Part shown: positions 44,337 to 55,635 of the stretch, piece by piece
Layout of the letters: each line of letters begins with the position of its first letter
Position numbering within the stretch: the first letter of the stretch is position 1
Assembly: GCA_036924285.1 (NCBI GenBank)
Contig: JAYKYS010000005.1
Location: 6,882,001-6,946,000 of the forward strand
Length of the DNA: 64,000 nt
Direction of reading: 5' to 3'
Origin: Asterella californica
Taxonomy: Eukaryota > Streptophyta > Marchantiopsida > Marchantiales > Aytoniaceae
Made by a program: the position numbers and the translations under genes
The notes under the pieces: model-generated
What the model was told of the DNA's origin: nothing
Databases searched by the model: none
What the model saw: only the letters and a program-made list of their open reading frames with translations

Positions 44337-44911
44337 AGCTAAAGAAGAGAAGATATCCGATCGAACGGTACTCGTAATAGAAACATGTCCAAAAAGAAAA
44401 GAGAAAATAGAAAAAAAATAAAAAGGTATAGAAGAATATGTGATAAAATCACTCTAGCACACTCTAACACCCTCCCCCCTCTCACTCTCATCCTCCCGCA
44501 GCCCCCCTCCGTCGCAATCCGTCTCCGGTCCCTCTCCGTGCCGTCTTAAACACCTAAGTGCAATACTGCGTCTCTTATTAAACCAGAGTGAAGTGACATT
44601 CGCTCCCCGTGTCTCTGTAGCGAACTTGAGATACTAGCCAGAGTCAGTTTCCGGTCAAGTGGACTTTTCTCTAAGGTTTGGAAATGCACCTCTTGTGCGA
44701 TCTTGTAACCATTACACACTCAGTGCAATGTTTTTCATTGCACTCTGCGTTTTTAGTTCTTGATGGACCTCGTTTTTGGAGTGGAATTTGATGATGGGCC
44801 TAGTTCTAGTTTGTAATTGTGTTTATGCAACTGCTCATCTGGAGATGCGAGTTGTGATCATTTCTATCATTTCATTGTTTTTGAAGAACTTTTCTTGTCG
44901 TGGCTTGGTCG

Positions 44912-45330
44912 TCGTTTGTGGATAGTGAGTGGTGGCTTTGTGTGGGTTAGTCCGTGTTTGTTTCAATCTGGCTTGGGACCTCGCTTGTGAGCAATGAGTG
45001 GTGGCTTTCTGTGAGCTAACCCGCGTTCGTTTCAATCTGGCTTGGGACCTCGCTTGTGAACAGTGACTAATGGCTTTGTGTGGGCTGGCTCGTGTTTGTT
45101 TCAATCTGGCTTGGGCCCTCGCTTGTGGATAGTGACTGATGGCTTTGTGTGGGCTAGCCCGTGTTCGTTTCAATCTGGCTTGGAGCCTCGTTTGTGAGCA
45201 GTGAGTGGTGGTTTTGTGTGGACTAGTCCGTGTTCGTTTCAATCTAGCTTGAGATCTCACTTGTGGATAGTGAGTGGTGGCTTTGTGTCGGCTAGCCCGT
45301 GTTCATTTCAATATGGCTTGGGCCTTCGAT
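44912..45330. repeat. 69-bp tandem repeat, six units
   Basis: Units of exactly 69 bp (44913, 44982, 45051, 45120, 45189, 45258), each with TGGCTTTGTGTGGGCTAG and GTTTCAATCTGGCTTGG. 69 is divisible by three, and the minus strand is open across five units (44835-45260), giving a 23-residue repeat QARLKRTRxSPHKAxxHxxQ. No evidence of expression; probably a minisatellite. Confidence 0.9.
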
Positions 45331-46157
45331 TGTACTGACATAGCGTGCGTCCCAGTTCAAACAACTCTCTTGATGCAGTAGGTCTGGTTATTTCCGCAGT
45401 GCATCTATTGTTCTCTATCGCACTCAAGTGACGTTTGAAAAGCGTTCTTTTACACCAATCTCTCTTAGAGACTTTGGTTTGGGTCAGATTTGGTGACGTA
45501 TATGTGTTTTGGTTTCCATTCGCATGTTGGACCGGCTGAGGTGGTATTACTCTTTCATGGTTCACTTTCGAGTTATTTTGTGTATTGTTACATCACTATC
45601 CTTCAAGCTGAGGTGCTAATTTTGAGTCTTTGACAGCGCAATAATTCACCATCACTTTTCATTTACGTCCTGTACTGCCCACCTTCCTTTTGTTATCGTT
45701 TACATATGTCTGGTTATTTGTTACTGGTTCTTTTTTTTGACATCATGTAGACAGAACCCGTACTTGTTTTTCCTTTTCGTGATATGTACGAGGCTCAAAC
45801 CGACGTTGTGCAAGACTTCTTGTGTAAATCTCGCATCAAACCAGTCTTGGAAGGGGTGTTTCTCATTATGCATCTCGTTCTGACGCTCTCGTGAAACTTG
45901 CTCGACTGGTTTCTGTCGAGAGGATGCGAGAGAAGTTTTCTGTTTTTTGTGAAGCATGCGATATTTTTTCTATCACAATGGATAAGGAGTCCAACCTTCA
46001 TTTGTGTGATGTCTTTTCTTATGCGGACTCTTTGCCTAAGAAACAACGATATCTTGTGTACCGGTAGTTGGCTGATGCAACCGGTTGGAAAGAGCATATT
46101 TTGTTCTCTGAGTACTTGCAATCAGCAATGCATGTAACTTGGGAGGAGCTTGATCGC
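45331..46157. other. Unassigned DNA with a weak open stretch
   Basis: On the plus strand about 45860-46157 reads ARLVSVERMREKFSVFCEA... with few breaks, ending WEELDR before a stop at 46158. It may be a relic of a gene or element; I do not recognise it. Confidence 0.35.
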
Positions 46158-46414
46158 TGAATGCTCTCCTTGAACGCACGGCCCTCAATCAGCTATGCAT
46201 TATTTCTTGTCTCCACACGCGTCATGTTCACCAACTCTATCACACGATCATCACTCACGTCGATGAATGCACATGTGTCTTTGTATACGCGTCGAGTCAT
46301 ATCTCAATTCAGCGTATACAACATAATTTTTCACAAGATCATGCGTTACGTCAAAAGTGACCAACTATGCTACAACTCTAATCCGTCAAGGAAAATAAGA
46401 AAGGGTAACATTGA
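46158..46414 (+). repeat. Dispersed repeat, left copy (inverted to 62129-62371)
   Basis: About 250 bp starting GAATGCTCTCCTTGAA. The reverse complement occurs at 62129-62371 with roughly 85-90% identity by eye. On its minus strand it encodes a stretch resembling YDSTR-DTCAF-SD-RVIEL-NMTR-ETRNN in both copies, so it is probably part of an old coding element. Confidence 0.75.
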
Positions 46415-47900
46415 AAAGAAGGTGTTTCAAGACTCACCGCCTACAGAAACCGCGTTCAAGTTTGAGAAGTGTTTGGTTAACACTTGGGTATGTAGCTCGG
46501 CCTTCTTTCTGGACCATTGATCCAACGTCGCCTTGACTCACCTTATCTCTCTCCGGATGCCACTCTAGAAATAGAAGAAATGGGCCCTCGATACCGGAGA
46601 TAAACCTTCTTGGTACACAAAATCCAACTGGGAGAACCTTAGTCCAACACATAATGCAGCTGAGTACATGCGGTGGGTAATGTCTGGGACACTATTATAT
46701 ATCTCCATCTTTGTCGTTCTCCATCCATAGATATGTTGATCACGACATATTAGCTGAGAAATGATGGATGCTAGAAACGAATGCTCGCATCCGTAGTGAG
46801 GACATCTAACACTAAGCATCTGAAAGAGTTATCTCAACTGAGACACGACTATAAATGCATACACTGGTAGGTCCATAACAACTCCATATGTGCTACATTC
46901 GATCCTCCTTCCTCATGACAATCATTCAGAATATGAGAATCCATCACAACAGCCTCCTCAACATGGGAGTCTAGTTTTGTTGACCCTAACACCTACAAAC
47001 AGAACAATGAAGGTTACAAACCATTTACTTACTTTATAAACATATGAAGTCATATAGAAGAATTTTACGCAAGCATAAAGCCAAATGTCAAAAGACAAGT
47101 ACATGGTCTTCATTGGCTACGATACCAAGAGCTTGCAACACATCCGCATCCGCAACAAACTCATCAACAACTCTAGATGCGCTCTTCCTCTGTAGAACAC
47201 CAACCTCTTGGATTACATATGAGTCAACCGGTAACTGCTCAGCGTCCAAAACCATATCTATTCGTGACTCAGCTGTGGCAAACAAAAATCTGAACACGGC
47301 AGCATGATCCGTCCCAGGGCCCAAGAGTTTCATGACCTGCACATACTTACGTAGCCACTAACTCTGGAACCCTCACCATATACGTGAAGACCTCCAGACA
47401 TACTCTAGGTGCGTGACGATTCCTTTGTCGTCTAGGATGTACTCTAGACTGCATCACTAAAACAAGAAAGTCTACTAAATCCATGCACATCTGTCAGTCT
47501 AGAGGTCCAAGTATGATCTAGTACTGTAACCAAAATCCACCCAACTGAAAATCAGTAGAAAACTCTAAAACCAACCCCCAATTTTCACTCTAAAACCTCA
47601 GCAAAGTATAATATTAATTTGCAAAATTTGCAGAATTTCAAGATATCGCGAGCCCATTTCTGACCTCATTTGGTATAGTTTTTGACCTTTCTTGGATTGT
47701 TCTTTCGACTTTTTGCATGTTTTGTACACATACAGTTCGCGGATAGGTTCTTTCTTCATTCTCGCTTGAGAGAAGTGCACAGAGTTGCCGTTGTTGTGAC
47801 TTGTGACAAATTCTTCATAGCGAGGTGTGGGCAGACGAATTTCGTGAAGGTTTTCTGAGGTTTTTTAGCATACAGAACATTGCAATTCTCGATTGCAGCT
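46415..47900. other. Unassigned DNA left of the copia
   Basis: The minus strand carries open stretches at 46434-46819 (two frames, including HYGCEHSF and SQGDVGSMVQKEGRA) and 47088-47342 (84 aa); neither is recognised. The copia 5' LTR and a primer site should lie just left of 47901, but I cannot find them, so that end looks lost. Confidence 0.4.
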
Positions 47901-48990
47901 ATGACGGAGTCTGTGTCTTTGATCACTGGAGAGTCGCTCGACAAGAACAACTACCAAGTGTGGAAGTTCCGGATGATGACTTTCTTGCAAGGACAAGATC
48001 TATGAGATCTTATCACTGAGGAGGAGAAAGCGCCTGAAGTACCAGTTTCTGATCCGAAATTCAAGGAGTGGAAGAAGCTCGTACCATGCAATTCACTACA
48101 TCGCGCTGACAGTTTCAGCATCGATGATCGATCACATTCAAGATTGCGATACACCCAAGAAAGCTTGAGATGCACTCGCGCGTCTGTTTCAATCCGAAAC
48201 AAAGGCACAGAAGCTACAATTGCTATAGCAGTTCAACACCGTGAAGAAGGGATCGATGTGCATCAACGACTATGTGAACCATGTCAAGCAGCTCGTGGAT
48301 CAGCTATCTTCTGTCAAAGTTGAGATTGATCTCACTATCTTGATCGGAGCCACATTGTAAGGACTGCATGTAGAGTACAAACAATTCATAACATCGATTT
48401 CAACCAGAGAACCCCTTTCGCGGTTTGATGAACTTGTTCTTATGATGTTAGGAGAGGAGGTGCGCATATTGGAGAGTTCTACTTCAATGGATCAGCAAGA
48501 ATCTATCTATTTTGCAGGTTCTGGAGGATTTCGAGATAGGGGTCGTGGCAAAGGTGCTAGACGTGGACGGGGTCGCTGACAATAACAACAGTCGCAGCAG
48601 AATCAACAGAACTAGCAACAGTCTGGTTCTTTCAACAACAACCAAAGACGTGCGCATGGTTCTTGCAACTACTGCAAGAAGCAAGGCCACAATGCGAATC
48701 AGTGCTACAAGAAGCAAAACAATCAAAGACAGTAGTACAACAACAACCCTCAGCAAGATAACAGCAACCAGCAAGCCTATGCAGTCACTAAGCAAGTCTA
48801 TTCGGAGCAGTTGCTGATTACAACGCATCAGAGAGTTATGCGACTTTCGAGCCACGGATTGACTGGATGATCGACTCCGACGCCGTCAGTCATATGACTC
48901 CCCATCGGGAGTGATTCAGTTCACTCGAGCCTGTGGAGACTCCGTAGTTTATGGTGACATGAGATGACATTAAACACAAGATCCAACACA
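47901..48990 (+). pseudogene. copia gag and protease remnant
   Basis: Starts MTESVSLITGESLDKNNYQV, the usual opening of copia Gag, with a stop after about 34 codons. A UBN2-type Gag domain continues in pieces (FQSETKAQKLQLL, NDYVNHVKQLVDQL, FDELVLMMLGEEVRI), then an Arg/Gly-rich part, a CX2CX4HX4C zinc knuckle (48664-48705, CNYCKKQGHNANQC) and a protease trace WMIDSDAVSHMTPH (about 48863), where the usual DSG has become DSD. Confidence 0.82.
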
Positions 48991-49049
48991 AGGATAACAT
49001 TCCACTTGACATTCTTGCTTCAACGTTTCTGGTATACGGAATGTCTTAC

Positions 49050-50045
49050 ATGTACACACGTTGACTAGAAACCTGCTATCTGTAAGACAATTGATAGAGT
49101 AGGGTCTGCAAGTGCGCTTCAATAAAGATGGATGTTTTATTCAAGATTCGGATAGCACTATCATAGCTCGAGGTAGCAAGAGTGATAGGCTATTTAAACT
49201 AGATGCATCTGCGCTTAAGTTATAAGCTGCCATGAATGAACAGAGTGGTCCAATAGTGTCTGATATTGATATATGGCACAAGCGAATTGGGCACATGAAC
49301 TTTCAGACACTAAAAAGTCTTCCGAGTTCTGATCTGATTACAGTTCTATCCCAATTCAAATCCAGTGAACCTACTGGAGTCTGTGCAGCATGTCAGTTCG
49401 GCAAGCAAGTTAGACAGCCCTTTAAGGGATCAAGTAGTAGAGCAAACAAACTTCTGGAGCTTGTTCACACTGTATATGGACTGCTTCTCAGCCAAGTATG
49501 AACAGTTTCCAGTACTTCGTTTCGTTCATTGATAACCATTCGCATTATACTTTAGCAGAAGCGGCTCGTGCGATGTTGAATGAGAAGACCATGTCTAGAC
49601 CTTACTGGACAAAAGTTGTTTCATGTGCGATGTATCTGATAAACCGGACGTATACAGTAGCCGTCCACAGCTAGACACCGATGGAGGTCTTCACAAGCAA
49701 TAAGCATGATTACTCTTTCCTTAAAGTTTTCGGGTGTACGTAAGAAACTAGATCCGAAAGCAGATAGGTGTATCTTCCTTGGCTATGCTTCTGATACGAA
49801 AAGATATAGATGTTACAATCCTTCTCCAAGTAGTTATATATCAGTAGAGATGTTGTTTTTGATGAGCTATAGTCTTGGTTTGCACCTGCACCTGTCGTAG
49901 CCATCCTTGTATCTATTGTAGAACCAAGGAGTCAGTCCACTATAGTACCTCAGAGTAGTACGTTGAGTAGAGGATCTGGAGAAGTCATTGATTCTAGATC
50001 AGAATCAGTTGCACATAGAGCTGTTGTTAACGTTGGAGTCCACGT
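49050..50045 (+). pseudogene. copia integrase remnant with internal deletion
   Basis: The open frame 49232-49501 contains the pre-integrase HHCC zinc finger (WHKRIGHMN and CAACQFGKQVRQPF). FVSFIDNHSHYT, near the start of the catalytic core, is directly followed by LAEAARAMLNEKTM and YLINRT, from its end, so roughly 100 residues including most of the catalytic acids are missing. The rest (KADRCIFLGYASDTKRYRC) is the linker to RT. Interrupted at 50046 by the gypsy LTR. Confidence 0.8.
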
Positions 50046-52068
50046 TATCGTGTCGGATATTTTGTGCGTGAAGGATGTCCAGGAAAACGCGAGGTTCCTG
50101 GCTGTGGAGATGCTGTGTGCCAAACAGAGACAAGACAGAGAAGAACAACCACGAAAAAGGAATGCTGCGATATATACCACTCTGAAAGTATGTACACTGT
50201 CGATTCTTTCTCCAAACAGCACAAAACTGAGGAAAAGACCAGAGCGGTCTGTAACCTACTTCAGAAGCCCTAAAACAAACCCCTGAAACGTAACCCTAGT
50301 CTGAAATCGCCAAAACGTAGCTCAAAGCAAGAAGAACTTCTCTTTGCTAACAACCAGAGCCACAACAGTATCATGCGATCCAAACCCAAGTCCAAACCAC
50401 ATCCACACACTAGCTCTTGGCTAAAGCTAGCTACCACAAGCCATACACAACCAACTAAGTCCTTAACGAACTCAAAAGGACGAAACCTGTAGCGAAGGAA
50501 CCGAAAAAGACCTATCTGGGAACTTTCTCCTTTCGCCAAACGATCTTCAAATGTTGATAGGGTCTCCTTCCCTGACTCCGTTGGCCCAAGAAACCTTCAG
50601 ATCCGGCTCTCGATAGTTGAGATATCGCTAATTTTCGGTCGCAGGTGACCGAACCTTCAAAAACTCCTCCCTGCGGCTTAAAACCGCTCACACCGCACAA
50701 ACGGATCGTCTAAACTGATATCCGTCTTAGCTGGTAGGTAGATCTGGCTACTCTGAACCCAACAAGACTCCAAACAAGCCGTTTGGAGTTCCCCTTGCAA
50801 AACTACTCGAGAAATTTGGTCGCAGGCTACAAAAAACTGACGTAAATCGGCTCCCTGCGGCTCAAATTTGCTCACCACACCCAAACCAACAATCCAATTC
50901 ACTTACAGTCTTCTCCTATGCGTACATGAGGACTCCTTGATCGCGTAGGCACCAAGAACGAAGAGCTTGGCTCACCGATCGCGAAGAACAATCCAATCTC
51001 AGGTCGCAGGCGATGAAAACCTGACGCAAGCGCTTCCCTGCGAGCCAATTTCTCTCACAACTCTCAAACCGCCCGATAAAACTTTGTATCGTCTTCAATT
51101 TCCTGAAGAACTCGTTGTTCTGATCCCGATGGATCCAAGGACAGCAAGTTTGGACTCCGGAACGGCCCGAACGGTCCAACTCTCCTTCACAGGTAACTGA
51201 AAACCCCAATTCTGCTCCCTGCGTCTCAATTTCTCCCAGAACACAACCCCTGATCCATCTCTTCCCAAACCGTTTGAACCAGTGCGTAGCCTGCACAGAT
51301 CTGAACCCAACGACGCCTTGCGCGTTTGCATTGGACTTCCAAATCTCCCGCACCGTCCGCTGACAGGTCGCAGGCGCAAGCAAGCCCCTTAAGCAGCCCC
51401 CTTTTCACAGTCTCTGTACGTACAGTTCTCTCCTGAATAATAAGAAGCAGGCCCCTTGCGTGTTTGATATAACGCCTGAAGCCCTAAATACCCAGTCAGC
51501 AAGTAACTAGGGGCCTAGCTTGATTTTACCTTTTTCTGAATCGCATAACTTCTTCTCTGGATGTCCAAACGAAATAAACAAGATGCCCATGGAAAGCTGA
51601 CAATGAGCTCTATCCATCTATGCGATAAAAGTAAAGATCCGAAGTTGCGCCAAAAGCTCGTAAGCTGGGGCCTAGCTTGTTTTCTCCATCTTCCGAGTCC
51701 TGTAACTTCTTCACTATGCGTCCAAACGAAGTAGACAAAGTGCCTATGGAATGCTGACAAGGAGCTCTATCCACTGGTGCGATAAGAACGAAGATCCGAA
51801 GTGGTGCCAAAAACCCGTAAGCTGGGGCCTAGCTTATTTTCTCCATCTTTCGAGTCCTGTAACTTCTCCACTAGGCGTCCAAACGAAGTAGACAAAGTGC
51901 CTTTGGAAAGCTGACAAGGAGCTCTACCCATCTATGTGATGAAAATGGAGATCTGAGATTGTGCCAAAAGTCCGTAAGCTGGGGCCTAGCTTGTCTTCTC
52001 ATGAGTGTCTTTGGAGCAACAAGTATCGAAGTTTGAATTTCAAGTAGGAGCCGGTCCACGACACGACA
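50046..52068 (-). repeat. 3' LTR of the young gypsy (2,023 bp)
   Basis: In element orientation it starts TGTCGTGTCGTGG and ends CCGACACGATA; its ends form an imperfect inverted repeat (TGTCGTGTCG/CGACACGATA). Internal tandem 157-bp units lie at 51509-52000, and dispersed GGTCGCAGG/CTCCCTGCG words at 50636-51375. Confidence 0.93.
51509..52000. repeat. 157-bp tandem units inside the LTR
   Basis: GGGGCCTAGCTT marks unit starts near 51509, 51662, 51819 and 51976 (spacing 157). About three full units and a stub; the same array is at 59577-60068 in the other LTR. Confidence 0.9.
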
Positions 52069-52080
52069 TCCACCCCCTCT
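52069..52080 (-). promoter_or_regulatory. Polypurine tract of the young gypsy
   Basis: AGAGGGGGTGGA on the minus strand, directly before the TGTCGTG start of the 3' LTR; the usual primer site for plus-strand DNA synthesis. Confidence 0.85.
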
Positions 52081-52143
52081 GAACCTGTGCATCCTCCGGT
52101 ATGCACCAGAGATACCAACCAAGGAGTGGACCGGCTTATCGTC

Positions 52144-55100
52144 CTACTTCCCATCGTAACCAACCTCACCTTCAAGATCTTCAGCATAATCCTCGTCCTC
52201 AAACTGAAACTCCGTCAAGATATCTGCTAAATCGACCTCCTCATCTCTCTTTTTGAAAATCTTGACGCGTTTATCTGCCACTGGTACCTTCAAGCTTGTT
52301 CCATCCAACTCTTGCAGGGCGTAAGTTGCGTTGTCATGAACCTTCTTCACCACATACGGACCAAACCATCTTCTGGAAAACTTCCGGAGTGCACTATGCT
52401 GGTTGTCTAGACTGTTGTCATAGACTAACACCCAATCACCTTCCTTGATATCCCTAGGTCTCAAACGATGTCGCTGATCAAATCTGACCTTGTTCTTCAA
52501 CCGTGCTTCTCGCAGCCTATCCAAAGCAGTTTGGATATCCTCTGGTCTTCTCTCTAACTGCCTAATTCGAATAGCAAGAAGCTCTTCTCTAGTCAAATTG
52601 TCCTCCCAAGGTAACACACTCCATGTCAGAACATGTTCTTCAATCGGCATGATAGGCTTCTGACCTGTGATGAGTTCCACCGGCATGTAACCTGTCACCG
52701 AGCTGTGCGTCGTTCTATCTGCCCATAACGCAAATGGTAAGAGTCGAGGCCACTCGCGCACCCTTCCGTTGCAAGCCTTCACCAAAGCCTTCACAATGGG
52801 TGGATGACCACGTTCACTCTTGGCATTCCCTTCGGGGTTATAAGCAGTTGTCAGTGACAACCTCACCCCACACCTTGCAAAGAATTCACGAGCCTCATGT
52901 GCATCTAGCTCTCCCCGATCTGCAGTGATCTTCCCCACACATCCATACCGACAAACAACCTCTTCCAAGAGAAATCTACATACCCCTTCAGTTGTCTTCG
53001 TCCGAAGCGCCCTACCCTCGACTTGATTTGAAAGATCCTCTCTAGCAAGTACCAAGTATCTCATCTGCCATAATCCAACCGGCATAATCACCAAGTCTAC
53101 CACCCACTTGAAGTGGATCGTCAACGGATAAGTTGGATGTAATCCGTCACGATGTCGGATATTCGAATACATCTGACATGTCAAACAAGACTCCACAAAA
53201 GATACAACATCCTTGTACATGTTTTTCCACCAATACCGCTCTTTCATCTTTGTAAAAGTGGCCCAAATCCCTCGATGTCCAGCCCAAAGACTCTCATGGA
53301 ACGCCTTGAGCAACTTCTGCTGATCTTCCTTGTTGCAAATCACCCGTAGCGGTACTCCACCTTTTTGCTTCGATCGCTTCCAAAGAAACCCATCCTGCAA
53401 CATGAAGTTGTAGGCCTTCCTTCTAACTCTCCGAAACCTCTCATCTGTCCAACCTGTCTGCTTAACCATCGTACTAAGGTACCTCCCGATATCAAGCAAA
53501 TCACCATCATACAACCCTTCAACAAACAACTCATCTTCTCTTCCTGTCTGTGCAATCGAATAGAACTCTGTACTCACGTCGTCAATGTCTTCTACCATCT
53601 CATCTTCCCCATCATATCGAGCCCGAGACAACATATCCGCCATCAGATTATCCTTCCCTGCGATATGTCTAAACTCCGGGTTCAACGACTTGATATATGC
53701 GATCCATCGTAACATCGCAATATCAGGAGTTGAACAATTCATGATCATCCCTAACAACGGCAAGCAATCAGTTTCAACCACCACTACTGCTCCAATCAAA
53801 TACTCTTTCTCAGTTTTCATAGCTGAAACAATACCCCACAATTCTCTCTTCACTTGCGGGTAAGCACGTTGTCGAGCACTTAACACCTTCGCTCCGAACC
53901 TAACCGCAAACCTGTCTCCATCCTCATCATCCTGTCCGACTGCCCATCCAATTGCAACTGGACTTGTATCCACAGTAAGAACCACCGGCCTAGCACCCTT
54001 GTAATCAATCCTTCCCAGAACTGGAGGAGATGATAGTAAAGACTTCAGCTTCCTTACCGCATCAGTATGCTCTTCCTCCCATCTGAATTTATGACCCTTA
54101 CGCAACAATCCATACAACGGATCCGCCACATGCGCATAATGAGGAATCCAAATGTGGTAGAATACACAAGCACCCAAAAATCTTCTTACTTCTGTCAGCG
54201 AGTTGCAAACCTCCTTCATCCTTCCAATCGCATCCACCTTGTTCGGATCTGGCTTCCGACCAAACGATCCACACAAATGACCAACGATCAAAACCTCTCT
54301 AACTCCAAATGTAGACTTCGCACCTGACAGCGTAAGATGAACTTCCTCAAGTCGAGATAAGATCTTCTCACAGTCTGCGATGTGATCAGTGACGTATCGC
54401 CGACACCCCCTCTGATCTAATGCTTCATCCTTCTCATCTTCCACACATCCTTTGATGGGGATGTCATCCAAGAATGACATCGTCTTTTCGGGGATGAAGT
54501 CCCTTAGAACTCGATTCATCCCGTTCATCATGTGTGCTACCGAGTTGGTAGCTCCCTGCGGTAAGGTACACATCCTAACCAACCCCAAAGGTGTCCTCAT
54601 TGTCGTGAAGCTTCTGCTCTCCTCCGCTAGTTGAAACTGATCATACCCCGAGTAAAGATCTCCCATTGAGTAAATCGCTCTTCCTGCAAACGCTTCTGCA
54701 AACTCATCCACAATCGGTCCCACCCCAGCATTTCTGATTGTTACTGCGTTCACTGGCTGCATGTCTTGGATGAACCGCAGCGACCCATTCTTCTTTGGTA
54801 CTGTAAACCATCTGCTTGAATATGGTGCAAACGACGGCTCCAAGATCTTCATCCGCATCTTCTCCTTCAGCAACTCCACTAGTTTGGGCAAGTGAGCCCG
54901 CGATACTGGAATTGGTCTCAGGTTCCATGGCACATGCGGTACCGTGAAGATAACCATCGGGGTAACAACGTACGGATCTACACATCCAATCTCAAGTGGC
55001 TCAAAAGCAAATGCTTTCCCATGTCTTGAAAGCATCTCCTTGAAGCACATCCTCTCTTCTGGTAGAAGAGACCCATCAGATCCAATCTTCAGCTCTTCAA

Positions 55101-55635
55101 GGGTCTTCTCCGTGAACTTGTGTCCTATCATTGCAGGATCTCTCAAACTCTTCTCCTTTGAAGCTCGATCCATCTGTTGGTTGGTGTCTTCCGGCAAAGG
55201 ACCAGCAACTGGCTTTACTTTCCTATCCACTGTCTTGTACCTTGTCTCAACTCGAACCTCCGGCGCACGGAATGATTCGATCACCGAATAGACCTCCCTT
55301 GAATGAATCTGCACGACCTTATCCATATCCTCCCATCCAATAGACATGATCTCTCGCAAGGGATCTTCCAACCCATCCTCTTCATAAACACCAGAAATCC
55401 ATTCATCCCCTTCTAGCTCACCCAACTCTTTCAACATCAACTCAACACCACGCAAATGTTTTTGTTCTTTTCTTCTCAGCTCTTCTATCTTCTTGTAGAC
55501 AGCAATCCCACACTCAGAAAATCCAATAAACCCTGTACAAAAGGCACTATCTCCATCAAGCGAGAGTACCTTCTCTTGCGCACCACCACAATCCCGCTCT
55601 ATAGTGGTACTCAACGAAAATCCTTGAACTCTTCA
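52144..55635 (-). CDS. Pol of the young gypsy: RT, RNase H, integrase
   Basis: Uninterrupted frame of about 1,156 codons. Residues 1-220 are a pre-RT region without a known domain; RT about 225-440 with FLDD in place of YxDD near 380; RNase H about 545-660 (VLTVDTSPVAIGWAVG); integrase zinc finger near 770-815 (H-H-C-C); core with VVDLVIM, TADRGE and NAKSERG acidic residues about 835-960; and an acidic C-terminus (ILTEFQFEDED). There is no ATG at the start: the frame opens after a TGA at 55633 and overlaps the end of gag, in the -1 frame relative to it. Expression therefore probably needs -1 frameshifting in the 20-base overlap, or initiation at a non-AUG or internal codon. The same protein decayed makes up 1-2655. 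Confidence 0.9.

Noticed and set aside
47500..47900. 5' LTR and primer site of the copia
   Set aside because: Neither the TGTTGATATAG start nor the TTTCTACA end nor a TGGTATCAGAGC-like site occurs here; the 5' end seems lost.
50916..51383. 155-codon open frame inside the 3' LTR (minus)
   Set aside because: It lies within the LTR; its match in the other LTR is cut short by a single base change, and it has no recognisable domain. Most likely a chance frame across repeat modules.
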